DNA of 64,000 nucleotides from Primula veris (GCA_963682055.1 OY821750.1:28962402-29026401); one strand, 5' to 3'; positions 31,408-41,330 are shown, counted from the first letter of the stretch. Numbers and translations are program-made. Notes: generated by a model from the sequence alone, not told the origin.

Positions 31408-31612
31408 CCATTTTTCTGACAGTATATATACATTTTTGTTGTTTTTGTGTAGTCTTTTGATAGTAGAATTGTAGGTCTCTTTTGTATTAGAAACATATTC
31501 TTTTGGGGAAGTGATGATATAGGTGCTGTGTTTTCTTTCTGTTGGGCTTTCTCGGATTAATTTCTTTTGAGGGTCGTCATATTTTGAAGGATGTGAAAAC
31601 AAAATATTGTCA

Positions 31613-32207
31613 GGTACCAAATAACCCCCTTGCTGTGGTGGTCTGGACCTCGCCTAGTCGTAGTGTAGATGACGTTATAGATAATCTGGAAAGATCTAAG
31701 GCTGCCCTAACTGCTGAACTGAATTCTGCTCATCATAAAATCGAGGATCTGAATATTCACATTTCAAACATGTCGATTCGGTTACGTGATTTGGGAGAGA
31801 AATTCAGCAAAAAGACCGCCCATTATACGACAAATAAGGGTAAAGCGAAGGAACTTCTCGGTGCCTTACGACGTTCTCGTGATGAAGCCCGAGGTCGTGT
31901 GACGAGCTTGAACTTGGTCCTAGGGGCCGTTTTCGAGGATGCGGACCTGGTGCTATCCTTTGCCAAAGCGTATTGGGCCCGAGTTTGCGCTTTAGAGTTG
32001 CTGGAGCATGTAAAAGGGATGAGTGGTGTTTCCCGGGCAGAGCGCATGGTTGATGCGACGGCCGGGGTAACCGAGACCACTGCTGCCTTGAACCGAGTCG
32101 ATGCGGTTGTTCGTGAGCGCTTGGGGACGCAAATTGCTTCATTGCGAGATATTCATTTCGCCGATGTAGTAGAGACCTCGGCGTCTGTTGAGGGTTTATC
32201 GGATTAA
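31613..32207 (+). CDS. Coiled-coil exon or ORF downstream of the antisense gene (a)
   Basis: The ORF is open from an AG acceptor-like site (ATTGTCAG) at 31612 to TAA at 32205-32207. It encodes charged helices (NLERSKAALTAELNSAHHKI) and an alanine-rich tail. It may be a further exon of the gene before it, spliced from CCTCAG|GTGGAA at 31394, or a separate ORF. RNA data would be needed to choose. Confidence 0.45.
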
Positions 32208-32343
32208 TAATCGAGTAGCTTGTTTTGTTGTTTTATTTGTAGCTTGTATGGAAATATTCGTTTTTTCTATTTTCTTCTTTTCGTTTCTTGTGGTTGTATA
32301 TTCATCTCTACTCGTTCTTCCCCATTTTTATTTTTTTTTATAG

Positions 32344-32994
32344 GCACACGCTACTACGTCTCACCAGGCTGGTTCTCCATGCCTAGTTAGCCCGGGGTTA
32401 GGACCTACTGGGGCTGCCCGGGATGAGGTGTCATCTGGTGCGGCTAGTGAGGTGCCTGACAAGTGGCCTTACATCGTTTTGATGGGCAAAAATGTCAAGT
32501 TGATCGCCCAATGTGCTCGACTTCGGACCAAGCTGAAAACTCAGGCGGCCTCTTTTCGAGAATACGTTCGCCGTGCCGAGCATGTTGTTGAGGTTCAGGA
32601 GCGCCGTTTGGATCGATATTGGCGTGCAAAAGACAAATACTTCGGCAAATTAAATTTGTTGGTAACCAAAGCCAACGTGTTGGTGAAGTATTTCCGTTTG
32701 TCCCGAACCAGATATGATGCTTCCGCGGCTATGATCGAAGCTCGCCGTAATCTCTCCTTCGACGATGATCGCCGTAAAGCGGCCTCGGATGCTCACGAGC
32801 TCGCTAAAGAAGCCGAGTTCAACGCGCGGCTTCAGACGCTGACTTGCGTTGGAGCTCATACGACCAATTTTGATGCCCTCATTTCTGAGGAGCGTTTTGA
32901 TGGTGATGAGTCTGATGGGGACACGACAACGGATGACGAAGAGACTGAGCTCGGTCAATTACCGTCGTGTTCCTCCTGTAGTAGCTCTTCTTAA
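32344..32994 (+). CDS. Coiled-coil exon or ORF downstream of the antisense gene (b)
   Basis: It follows TTTTTTTATAG, a good acceptor, and stays open in phase 0 to TAA at 32992-32994. The helical middle part (RLRTKLKTQAASFREYVRR, EVQERRLDRYWRAKDKYF) ends in an acidic, then serine/cysteine-rich tail. It is probably the last exon of the antisense gene, or another mini-gene in the series. Confidence 0.45.
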   Translation, partial: AHATTSHQAGSPCLVSPGLGPTGAARDEVSSGAASEVPDKWPYIVLMGKNVKLIAQCARLRTKLKTQAASFREYVRRAEHVVEVQERRLDRYWRAKDKYFGKLNLLVTKANVLVKYFRLSRTRYDASAAMIEARRNLSFDDDRRKAASDAHELAKEAEFNARLQTLTCVGAHTTNFDALISEERFDGDESDGDTTTDDEETELGQLPSCSSCSSSS

Positions 32995-33066
32995 ATGAGT
33001 TTCTTTAGTGTCGATGATCTTTTTGTTGCCTCCGTAATGCGGGCGAGGACTATTTGCGTTATTTCT

Positions 33067-33345
33067 TTATTCCTGTTTTGTACCTTTCCATTGTCGTATT
33101 GCTATTTGATTGATTGGATCGATTTTTCCTTGCTGATTCATTTGTCATTTCGTTATTCCTGTTTTGTACCTTTCCATTGTCCTATTGCTATTTGATTGAT
33201 TAGATCGATTTTTCCTTGCTGATTCATTTGCTATTTCGTTATTCCTGTTTTGTACCTTTCCATTGCCGTATTGCTATTTGATTGATTGGATCGATTTTTC
33301 CTTGCTGATTCATTTGCCATTTCGTTATTCCTGTTTTGGATATGC
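33067..33345 (+). repeat. 86-bp tandem repeat
   Basis: TTATTCCTGTTTTGTACC-type units start at 33067, 33153, 33239 and 33325, an exact 86-bp period, for about 3.2 copies. It lies just after the last antisense exon. Confidence 0.85.
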
Positions 33346-33460
33346 TTCTCGTTGATATTTCATTGTTTAGTTTGATTCTCCTTCATTGTGTTAGCTATTT
33401 GGTATTGTATCGCCGCCGTAATGTGGACCTGAATTATTTCTTGCATTGTACCTGCATATG

Positions 33461-34656
33461 AATTTCATAGTATTCCTAGGCGTTCCTTTGAAAACACGCC
33501 ATTTAGGGAATTTCATAGTATTCCTAGGCACTTCGGCCATGTTGGGAATTTCATAGTATTCCTAGGCGTTCATTCGGTAACACGCCATTTACGGAATTTC
33601 ATAGTATTCCTAGGCACTTCGGCCATGTTGGGAATTTCATAGTATTCCTAGGCACTTCGGCCATGTTGGGAATTTCATAGTATTCCTAGGCGTTCCTTCG
33701 GTAACACGCCATTTACGGAATTTCATAGTATTCCTAGGCACTTCGGCCATGTTGGGAATTTCATAGTATTCCTAGGCGTTCCTTCGGTAACACGCCATTT
33801 ACGGAATTTCATAGTATTCCTAGGCACTTCGGCCATGTTGGGAATTTCATAGTATTCCTAGGCACTTAGGCCATGTTGGGAATTTCATAGTATTCCTAGG
33901 CGTTCCTTCGGTAACACGCCATTTACGGAATTTCATAGTATTCCTAGGCACTTCGGCCATGTTGGGAATTTCATAACATTCCTATGCACTTCGGCCATGC
34001 TGGGAATTTTCATAGTATTCCTAGGCGTTCCTTTAAAAACACGCCATTTACGGAATTTCATAACATTCCTAGGCACTTCGGCCATGTTGGGAATTTCATA
34101 GTATTCCTAGACGTTCCTTCGAAAACACGCCATTTACGGAATTTCATAGCATTCCTAGGCACTTCGGCCATGTTGGGAATTTTCATAGTATTCCTAGACG
34201 TTCCTTCGAAAACACGCCATTTACGGAATTTCATAGCATTCCTAGGCACTTCGGCCATGTTGGGAATTTTCATAGTATTCCTAGACGTTCCTTTGAAAAC
34301 ACGCCATTTACGGAATTTCATAACATTCCTAGGCACTTCGGCCATGTTGAGAATTTCATAATATTCCTAGGCACTTCGGCCATGTTAGGAATTTCATAGT
34401 ATTCCTAGACGTTCCTTTGAAAACACGCCATTTACGGAATTTCATAACATTCCTAGGCACTTCAGCCATGTTGGGAATTTCATAATATTCCTAGGCACTT
34501 CGGCCATGTTGGGAATTTCATAGTATTCCTAGACGTTCCTTCGAAAACACGCCATTTACGTAATTTCATAGTATTCCCAGGCACTTCGGCCATGTTGGGA
34601 ATTTCATAGTATTCCCAGACGTTCCTTTGAAAACACGCCATTTACGGAATTTCATT
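33461..34656. repeat. Minisatellite of alternating 48- and 38-bp units
   Basis: About 28 units all begin AATTTCATAGTATTCCTAGG. They then continue either with CGTTCCTTCGGTAACACGCC (48 bp) or CACTTCGGCCATGTTGGG (38 bp). The two types alternate as AB or ABB. ORFs on both strands through the array are by-products. Tandem arrays at this position, between pol and the 3' LTR, are known from Tat/Ogre elements and have given rise to satellite DNA. Confidence 0.92.
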
Positions 34657-34761
34657 TGCATTCGCTAGACAGCATGATAATATATTTTATTCATTCAAAA
34701 ATACGAAAGATAATGCCATTAAGTAGGAGGGGTAAGATGGCAACTGTACTCGGATGATTGC

Positions 34762-35391
34762 CTAGACGTAGTACTTCTTTAGGTTAGCCACATTCCAGGA
34801 ATTCTTTTCCCCTCGGCTATTGGCGAACAGTACACTTTTGATTTTGTAAGAGACTGGACTCGTTTGCTTGACGATTTCGTATGGGCCTTCCCAGGTAGGG
34901 CTTAGTTTGCCATGTATTTCATTGCGGGTATAGACCGTCACTCGTCGCAGCACCAGTTCTTCTACCATGAATTCTTTCGATCCTCTTACTCTCTTGTCAT
35001 GAGTTTGCTTCACACTTTGTTGGTATTTGGCTAGGGTAAGGGCTGCTATCTCTCGTTTCTCGTCTATTATGTCTAGCTCTTCTCTCATTCTTTGTTCATT
35101 GTTTCCCTGCTTGACTAAAGTCGTTCGGAGCGTGGGTAGCCCGATTTCTGTCGGTATGATGGCCTCGACTCCGTATGCTAAGCTAAACGGGGTTTCCTTG
35201 GTGCCCGTCTTTGGTGTAGTTCGGCACGACCATAAAACGTTGAGTAGCCGCTCGGGCCACCTCCCCTTTGCTTGTTTAAGGGTGGTCTTGATGCCGTCTA
35301 ATATTGTTCGGTTTGACACTTCGGCTTGCCCGTTTCCTTGTGGGTATGTCGGCGTCGAATAGAATTTTCGGATACCTAGTTCTCGTACCAC
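34762..35391 (-). CDS. Tat integrase C-terminal part, frameshifted from pol
   Basis: The 209-residue frame begins inside the integrase core. It contains the third catalytic residue in PQGNGQAEVSNRT and the C-terminal domain with YEIVKQT. It overlaps the end of the main pol ORF (stop at 35376) in another frame. A single small indel near 35385 therefore separates the first two acidic catalytic residues from the third. No chromodomain is seen. Confidence 0.85.
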   Translation of the reverse strand: MVRELGIRKFYSTPTYPQGNGQAEVSNRTILDGIKTTLKQAKGRWPERLLNVLWSCRTTPKTGTKETPFSLAYGVEAIIPTEIGLPTLRTTLVKQGNNEQRMREELDIIDEKREIAALTLAKYQQSVKQTHDKRVRGSKEFMVEELVLRRVTVYTRNEIHGKLSPTWEGPYEIVKQTSPVSYKIKSVLFANSRGEKNSWNVANLKKYYV

Positions 35392-38300
35392 AGCTGTAAA
35401 TTGGCATCTTTGAACTGGGTTCCGTTGTCGGCAACGATAGCGTACGGTATACCGAACCTAGTGATGATGTATTCCCAAATGAATTGTTTGACGTTGCTGG
35501 CTTTGATTTCTCGGAGGGGTTTAGCTTCGACCCATTTGGTGAAATAATCCGTCGCGATGATCAGATATTCCACACTCCCAGGTGCTCTTGGGAGTTTACC
35601 GACTAAATCAATTGCCCATTGAGCGAACGGCCATGGTGCCGATACCGGGGTCATCATAGATGATGGGAGCCGTGGTATCTTGGCGAATCGTTGGCACTTG
35701 TCGCAACGTTGGACGTATGCATCGGCGTCTCGCTTGATATAGGGCCACCAATATCCTTGGGTCACTGCCTTGTTTGCAAGGGATCGCCCTTTGATGTGCG
35801 CTCCACAGGATCCTTCGTGGATTTCCTCCAAGACCGGCAGTTGTAACTCGGTTGGGACGCACAGTAGGTGGGGTCCCCGGTAACTGGATTTGTATAGTTT
35901 ATCGTCCTCGGATAGCCAGAAGCGAGGAGCTTTTCTTGTAATTTTCTGCGCTTTTATCTTGTCGGCCGGGAGCGTTCCATTTCGCAGATAACGAGTCATG
36001 TCCTCCATCCAACCTAGTTCGTACTGTATTGATGTCACTCGGTCTACCCTTTTAATTATGCTCGGGGTTGGCAGTAGTTCCACTGTGATCGACCGGGTGT
36101 CAGTCAATGTTAATGTCGAGGCTAGGGTGGCCAAGGCATCGGCATGTGCATTTTCGGTGCGATTGATTCTTACTAACCCGCACTGTTCGAAGGTTGCCAT
36201 CAAGCTTTGGACTTTCTCTTGGTAGAGGATCATTCTGTCATCTTTGGCTTGATACTCGCCGATGGCTTGATTGACGATGAGCATGGAGTCTGAGCTTGCA
36301 ATTAAGTGGGAGCATCCGAGGGACCGGGCAATGAGCATGCCAATTATCATGGCCTCGTATTCTGCCTCATTGTTGGTAGCTCGGAAGCCCAGTTTTATGA
36401 TTTTTTCGATGATTGCTCCCTCTCTAGACTTTAGGACGATCCCTGCTCCGGATCCGTCCTTGGTGGCTGATCCGTCGACGTGTATCTGCCAGTGTGATTG
36501 TGGGGAGAGTGCCAAAGGCTCATCGTAGCCTTCGGTGAACTCCGCGACAAAATCGGCCAGGACTTGTCCCTTTATGGCATGGCGGGGTACGAACTCGATA
36601 TGAAATTGGGATAGTTCGACCCCCCAGGCGGCAACTCGACCGCTAATGTCCGTCCGTCGAAGTGACTCTTTGATATGAAATTTCGTGTATACCCGGACCT
36701 GATGAGCTATGAAATAGTGCGGCAACTTCCTGGTGGCGACGACCAATGCCAGACACAGCTTTTCCAATGGTAGGTAACGTGTTTCGGCCTCGACCAGAGT
36801 CTTGCTGACGAAGTAGATCGGAAATTGTTCGCGACCTTCTTCCCTTAGGATAACTGCGCTCACAGCTGTAGTGGAAACTGCTAGGTAGCATGCCAGAACG
36901 TCTCCTTTATTCGGCCTTACTAGCAGTGGCAGTGTCCTCAAGTACTCTTTGAGATTGTTGAATGAAGCCTCACATTCCGGGTCCCAGACGAATTTTCTAT
37001 CCTTCTTGAGTGATTCAAAAAATGGCCGTCCCTTGTCTGCGGATCGGCTAATGAACCTGCTCAACGCTGCCATCATTCCCGTGAGCTCTTGTACCTGTTT
37101 CTTATTCTTGGGCGCTGCAAGGTTTCGTAGAGCCGTTATTTGATCGGGGTTAGCCTCTATTCCTCGTCGGCTAACCATATGCCCCAAGAATTTCCCTTTG
37201 CTGATGCCAAATGCACACTTGCTTGCGTTGAGATTTAGTTTGTGCTCCCCCAATGTTTGGAAGACGTCTTTAATGTCTTGGAGGTGGGATGTGGCCTTTT
37301 CGCTCTTGACAACCATGTCGTCTATGTATACCTCCATCGTCTTCCCTATATGATCTCGACATACCCTTGTTATCATCCTTTGGTATGTTGCCCCCGCATT
37401 GCGTAGACCGAACGGCATTACAGTATAGCAATAATTTCCTAAAGGCGAGATAAACGATGTCTTTTCCTGATCCTCGTGAGCGAGGGGGATCTGGTGGTAT
37501 CCTGAGTATGCGTCAAGGAAGGTCATCCGTTCTGCTCCCGCAGTTGCATCCACCAATTGATCGATCCTTGGAAGGGGAAAGTGGTCCCTCGGGCAGGCTT
37601 TGTTGAGGTTGGTGAAGTCTATACAGACTCTCTCCTTTCCATTCTTCTTTGGAATGACGACCGGGTTGGACAACCATTTTGGATAGTAAACCTCCCTTAT
37701 GGCTCCAGCCTCCAATAGCTTTTGTACTTCAGTGATTATAGCTGCTCTGTGCTGTACAGACACTTTCCTGCTCCTCTGTGATATTGTCTTGTACTCAGCG
37801 TTTACACTTAGGTGGTGGCATGCTGTATTGGGGTCTAGGCCCGGCATGTCTTTAGGACTCCAGGCGAATTTATCAATGTTGTTGAGAAGGAATGCTTTCA
37901 ACTCCTCGGATTCCTGTTTTGGAAGGTTATCGCCGAGGAGGAAGTAGTGCTCCTCGTCCATATCAGGAATATACACCTTCCTAAGTGTCTCTCCTACTTG
38001 TTCTTCGACCACCCTTTCGGTTTTGGATATTAGGTTGATCAGCTTCTTTGTGCTGGTGGGTTGTTCCACAATGCTTCGTTGTTTTTGGAGAGTCGCGGTG
38101 ATGTCTTCGCAGCGTCTTGAATCTTCTTGACATCCTCTGGCTGTCTCGATCTCTCCCCTATCATTTGGGTATTTGACCTTTTGGTGATAGGTCGAGGGTA
38201 TGGCCTTCATGGCATGTAACCAAGGTCGGCCTAATATTGCGTTGTGACCGGAGTGGTCGTTGACCACTAAGAACTCCACGGGAACCGACACGGACCCGGT

Positions 38301-40157
38301 TGTGATACTGAGGACGATCTTACCCAACGGTTTAGTCGTTTCGGAGATGAATCCGATCAGTGTGACATCAGTAGGCTGTAGATCTTGCAGCTTGAGTTCC
38401 ATCTTGTCGAAGAGCTCCCTGTACATGATATCACAAGAGGCTCCTTGGTCGACAAGTACCCAGCTGACCGTGTCTAGGCCGATTTGAACACAGAGGTTAA
38501 TGGCGTCTCCGTGGGGGTAATTCACCCCTTCTTCGTCAAGATCCGAGAAAGAAATGGGCGGATGTCGTCGTGGTGTGCATTGTCGTTTAGAGGTTGACGC
38601 ATGTGATGCCTTGGCTACTTGGCCAAAGTGGGCCAGCTGCCGTTGTCGCGATCGTTCCCCGCCTGGGCCCTTGGGTCGTGACATATGAACGACGATGATC
38701 GTTTTGCCTTGCCGGTTGTCGGATCCCTCGATGGCCAATTGTTTGCCTTTATTCCCAGCTCCTTTGATGTACTTGGCTAGGTATCCTGCATCGCCCCACT
38801 GGTTCATTCTCCATCGCAGGTTACGGCAATGCTCAGTGAGATGGCCGTGATCCTCATGATATGCGCAGAAGAGCTTGGAATCTCCCTGATTGGGGGGAGA
38901 GATGATCGGTTGTGATCGGGAATACCAACTTTCCCTGCATATATCCTTGAGGATATCTTCAGCAGATAGGTTGAAAGTGTATTGCAGCTCGACCGGTCCG
39001 AAAGTGTTTCGGTGTTCCCTCTCTTGGGGCCGACCTTGTTGAAACGGCTTGGGTGGCATCAGGTAGGTGAGCTGGAGCGGTTTATGTTCGTTGGTCGGTG
39101 TTGGGTATGCGATCTGGAGCGGTTTGGGCTCTAGTGCTCGTGGTCGCTCTACCCTGCTATGGACCTCGGGATCTTTGCCCTTTCTGGTCGGTTGGAATGT
39201 TTCTCCCTGGTTATTCCTAACTCTTTTGCGACCCACCTGTGCCTCGCGGACCGACTCTCTTCTTGGTAGAGTTCGGTTGAGGAAACGCAGTTCGTCGTTT
39301 TTATCGGTGAGGTGGGTACAATAGGCTAGCAGGAAATCAGTGGTCGGGAAGTTTTTGCCTATGAACTTCCTTCTCGTCCAATAGCCATTAGGGATGGAGT
39401 TGATAAAGTTCTGGATGGCTATATTATTGGCATATCGTGGAATCTGGTTTGCTACGTCGATAAAACGTATGCAGTAATCGTTGAGCCTTTCATTTGGCAT
39501 CATCGTCATTTTAAGAAGGGTTTCGATACTAACCTTCTTTTTCCGATGAGCAGCGTATCGGGTGGAGTACGCTCTTAGCAGTTCTGCCCAGTCTCTAATG
39601 GAGCCCCGTGGTAAGTTGTGATACCATGACGAAGCCTCTTGACCCAAGCTGTTTTTGAAAAATTTGCACATCAGTGCATGGTCATCACTCCACAGTTCCA
39701 TCTTCGTCTTGTAGTGCCTCAGATGGTCGATAGGGCAACTCTTTCCATCATAGAGCCTGAATTCGGGGATGACGAACCCCATAGGATTGCGGTACCGCGT
39801 GATCTGTTCGGTACATGGGGTTTCTTGGCACACGTTCCAAGCCTGTTGGAACGCGTCATCCGTGACTTGGTAGGGGGGAGGGTATCCTCCCTGATGTGGT
39901 GGTGGGCCATATCCTTCCCCGATCCTGTATTCGGGATATCTACCGTCCTTCGTGTTTGTGTGGACACGTTCCATATGAGTGTTCGGATGGACGATAGTTA
40001 TTGGGACATTGCCCCCTTGGTGGGGCACTCTTGTATCGGGTCGCCGACCCGCTGCCTCCAGGGCGGCCCTGTAGGCAGAATCTTCCACTTCATGGCGTGG
40101 GTCTTTGTCGGGTTGGATAACTGGCAATACGATGCCGGCCGCTGTCATGGCCGTCAT
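35376..40157 (-). CDS. Tat gag-pol: gag, protease, RT, two RNase H domains, integrase N-part
   Basis: 1593 residues are open. In order: gag capsid (FRLYDGKSCPIDHLRHYKTK ... WYHNLPRGSIRDWAELLRAY); a zinc-knuckle-like CAYHEDHGHLTEHC near residue 455; protease-like VLVDQGASCDIMY; RT (VCIDFTNLNKACPRDHFPLP, catalytic YIDD); the usual Gypsy RNase H (YLAVSTTAVSAVILREEGRE); a second, archaeal-type RNase H (HVDGSATKDGSGAGIVL, NNEAEYEA, SSDSMLIVNQ, NAHADALA); then integrase with the HHCC zinc finger (CDKCQRF) and two catalytic Asp (WAIDLVGK, VADNGTQF). The frame continues upstream across one in-frame stop (40197-40199) into the N-terminal gag ORF. The copy is therefore not intact at either end. Confidence 0.93.
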   Translation of the reverse strand: MTAMTAAGIVLPVIQPDKDPRHEVEDSAYRAALEAAGRRPDTRVPHQGGNVPITIVHPNTHMERVHTNTKDGRYPEYRIGEGYGPPPHQGGYPPPYQVTDDAFQQAWNVCQETPCTEQITRYRNPMGFVIPEFRLYDGKSCPIDHLRHYKTKMELWSDDHALMCKFFKNSLGQEASSWYHNLPRGSIRDWAELLRAYSTRYAAHRKKKVSIETLLKMTMMPNERLNDYCIRFIDVANQIPRYANNIAIQNFINSIPNGYWTRRKFIGKNFPTTDFLLAYCTHLTDKNDELRFLNRTLPRRESVREAQVGRKRVRNNQGETFQPTRKGKDPEVHSRVERPRALEPKPLQIAYPTPTNEHKPLQLTYLMPPKPFQQGRPQEREHRNTFGPVELQYTFNLSAEDILKDICRESWYSRSQPIISPPNQGDSKLFCAYHEDHGHLTEHCRNLRWRMNQWGDAGYLAKYIKGAGNKGKQLAIEGSDNRQGKTIIVVHMSRPKGPGGERSRQRQLAHFGQVAKASHASTSKRQCTPRRHPPISFSDLDEEGVNYPHGDAINLCVQIGLDTVSWVLVDQGASCDIMYRELFDKMELKLQDLQPTDVTLIGFISETTKPLGKIVLSITTGSVSVPVEFLVVNDHSGHNAILGRPWLHAMKAIPSTYHQKVKYPNDRGEIETARGCQEDSRRCEDITATLQKQRSIVEQPTSTKKLINLISKTERVVEEQVGETLRKVYIPDMDEEHYFLLGDNLPKQESEELKAFLLNNIDKFAWSPKDMPGLDPNTACHHLSVNAEYKTISQRSRKVSVQHRAAIITEVQKLLEAGAIREVYYPKWLSNPVVIPKKNGKERVCIDFTNLNKACPRDHFPLPRIDQLVDATAGAERMTFLDAYSGYHQIPLAHEDQEKTSFISPLGNYCYTVMPFGLRNAGATYQRMITRVCRDHIGKTMEVYIDDMVVKSEKATSHLQDIKDVFQTLGEHKLNLNASKCAFGISKGKFLGHMVSRRGIEANPDQITALRNLAAPKNKKQVQELTGMMAALSRFISRSADKGRPFFESLKKDRKFVWDPECEASFNNLKEYLRTLPLLVRPNKGDVLACYLAVSTTAVSAVILREEGREQFPIYFVSKTLVEAETRYLPLEKLCLALVVATRKLPHYFIAHQVRVYTKFHIKESLRRTDISGRVAAWGVELSQFHIEFVPRHAIKGQVLADFVAEFTEGYDEPLALSPQSHWQIHVDGSATKDGSGAGIVLKSREGAIIEKIIKLGFRATNNEAEYEAMIIGMLIARSLGCSHLIASSDSMLIVNQAIGEYQAKDDRMILYQEKVQSLMATFEQCGLVRINRTENAHADALATLASTLTLTDTRSITVELLPTPSIIKRVDRVTSIQYELGWMEDMTRYLRNGTLPADKIKAQKITRKAPRFWLSEDDKLYKSSYRGPHLLCVPTELQLPVLEEIHEGSCGAHIKGRSLANKAVTQGYWWPYIKRDADAYVQRCDKCQRFAKIPRLPSSMMTPVSAPWPFAQWAIDLVGKLPRAPGSVEYLIIATDYFTKWVEAKPLREIKASNVKQFIWEYIITRFGIPYAIVADNGTQFKDANLQLWYEN

Positions 40158-40196
40158 GCATGCCGCCAGCTGAGCTTGTAGCTGGGCGTAGTTCCT

Positions 40197-40679
40197 TTAA
40201 TCGGCTAACGGAACAACGTGTTGTACCTCCACCGTGGGTGGTGTAATCATCCTCGGAGGATTAGTTGGTAGTCGGGGCAACTGTCCGAGTACATGATCCT
40301 CGGGCATGCCAAACTGATGAGCTTCGTCCTTTTGTAAACGAGCACCGGAGTTGACCGAGGTTGTAGGCAAAGGGACTCTTGAGCTCGGCCCTGCCTGGGA
40401 CCCGGGTAAGCGTCTTCGTGCACGCCTTAATACGGGCACGTCTTGTTCGTCCTCCGAGGACGAAAGGTGTTCGTCGACAATCCCTTCAATGAAATGTTGG
40501 GGTGGTTCGACCGGTTGTTCTTGGTTGACGTAGGAGGTTGTTGGTTGGTTTCCGGATTGGATAGCTTCATATCTGTCGCGGATGGCGAGTAGATCGTCGA
40601 GGTCTTGTTGGCTAATTTGCGCGTTTTGGTTATTGGTTTCTATTATCTCGGGATGGGTTTCCTCTACATTGGTCACCAT
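40197..40679 (-). CDS. Tat gag N-terminal extension, cut by an in-frame stop
   Basis: The 160-residue ORF starts 77 bp from the PBS and is in the same frame as the 1593-residue ORF. A TAA at 40197-40199 is the only break. It is rich in Q, P and acidic residues with an RRARRRLP basic patch and has no recognised domain. It is read as the first part of the gag polyprotein interrupted by a nonsense mutation. Confidence 0.75.
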   Translation of the reverse strand: MVTNVEETHPEIIETNNQNAQISQQDLDDLLAIRDRYEAIQSGNQPTTSYVNQEQPVEPPQHFIEGIVDEHLSSSEDEQDVPVLRRARRRLPGSQAGPSSRVPLPTTSVNSGARLQKDEAHQFGMPEDHVLGQLPRLPTNPPRMITPPTVEVQHVVPLAD

Positions 40680-40738
40680 TGTCGCTCGTCTGGCAGAGTA
40701 TTGGTATTCGAATTCTAAACTAGTTGGGAACTAGATGA

Positions 40739-40756
40739 TTCCCGGAGACGGCGCCA
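40739..40756 (-). promoter_or_regulatory. Primer binding site of the Tat element, tRNA-Asp-like
   Basis: On the minus strand TGGCGCCGTCTCCGGGAA starts 2 bp after the LTR. It resembles the complement of the plant tRNA-Asp 3' end (TGGCGCCGTTGCCGGGG) with a few mismatches. Confidence 0.7.
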
Positions 40757-40758
40757 TT

Positions 40759-41330
40759 TGATAAAGCCATAACTTTGGTCGGTCGCGTTAGGCTTTTCAA
40801 CAATAATATAATAGTAAATCAACTGTAAATAATGGACACTTCCTGATCTTTATTATTGCTCGGATTATTATCCTTGTTCGGACTATTACACTTGTTCGGA
40901 TTAGTATCTCTGTTTTACAATTGTGCTCGATTTGACTATTTAATCTCTCTTCTTGGTCTTTCTCCCCTTTTATTCGGTGCTCGGCTTTATCTCTGCTAGG
41001 TTTATTTATTTGCGTGATATGCTTTGACTAGTTTCTCTCTTTTCTCAACTTCTCTCTATATTTTTTGGATAGATTTTCTGGTCCATTTCTAGAATGGGTA
41101 GTTGGATATTTATAGGCAAATATGCCTTCTAGGATGTTGACAAATGTCTTCATCCCAGGGGGTTTTTCAGATATGGATCCCTAGTTAAGTGGGCTTGGGC
41201 TTTTGATAGTAATATCTTATTTTCTTATAAAAGGCATAAGATGACCCATTTAAGCGTTGGATACTCATTTATAAAGTGGGTTGATTATTACCCGAATAGA
41301 ATATTCGGGTCCAATTTTTATGTTCTATCA
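40759..41330 (-). repeat. Gypsy LTR (5' LTR of the element)
   Basis: The 572-bp LTR starts TGATAAAGCC, ends TTCTATCA and abuts the CATTA target duplication. Confidence 0.95.

Larger units (their letters stand above)
23745..41330 (-). mobile_element. Tat-lineage Gypsy LTR retrotransposon (17.6 kb) with antisense gene cluster
   Basis: It is flanked by the 5-bp target duplication CATTA (23740-23744 and 41331-41335). The two LTRs are 572 bp each, start TGATA and end TATCA. On the minus strand the order is LTR, tRNA-Asp-like PBS, gag-pol, tandem repeats, a long region carrying plus-strand genes, PPT, LTR. RT precedes integrase (Gypsy), and a second RNase H domain between the first RNase H and integrase is the hallmark of the plant Tat clade. 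Antisense additional ORFs are also known from Tat elements such as Grande. About 19 LTR differences by eye (about 3.3%) make it older than the Copia insertion. Confidence 0.93.

Noticed and set aside
33984..34361. Long ORFs on both strands inside the 48/38-bp array
   Set aside because: They arise because the repeat units lack stops in several frames. The proteins are only the translated repeat and change frame with each unit type.
34058..34656. CRISPR-like direct repeats
   Set aside because: The units are contiguous with no unique spacers, and the context is a plant retrotransposon. It is a minisatellite.
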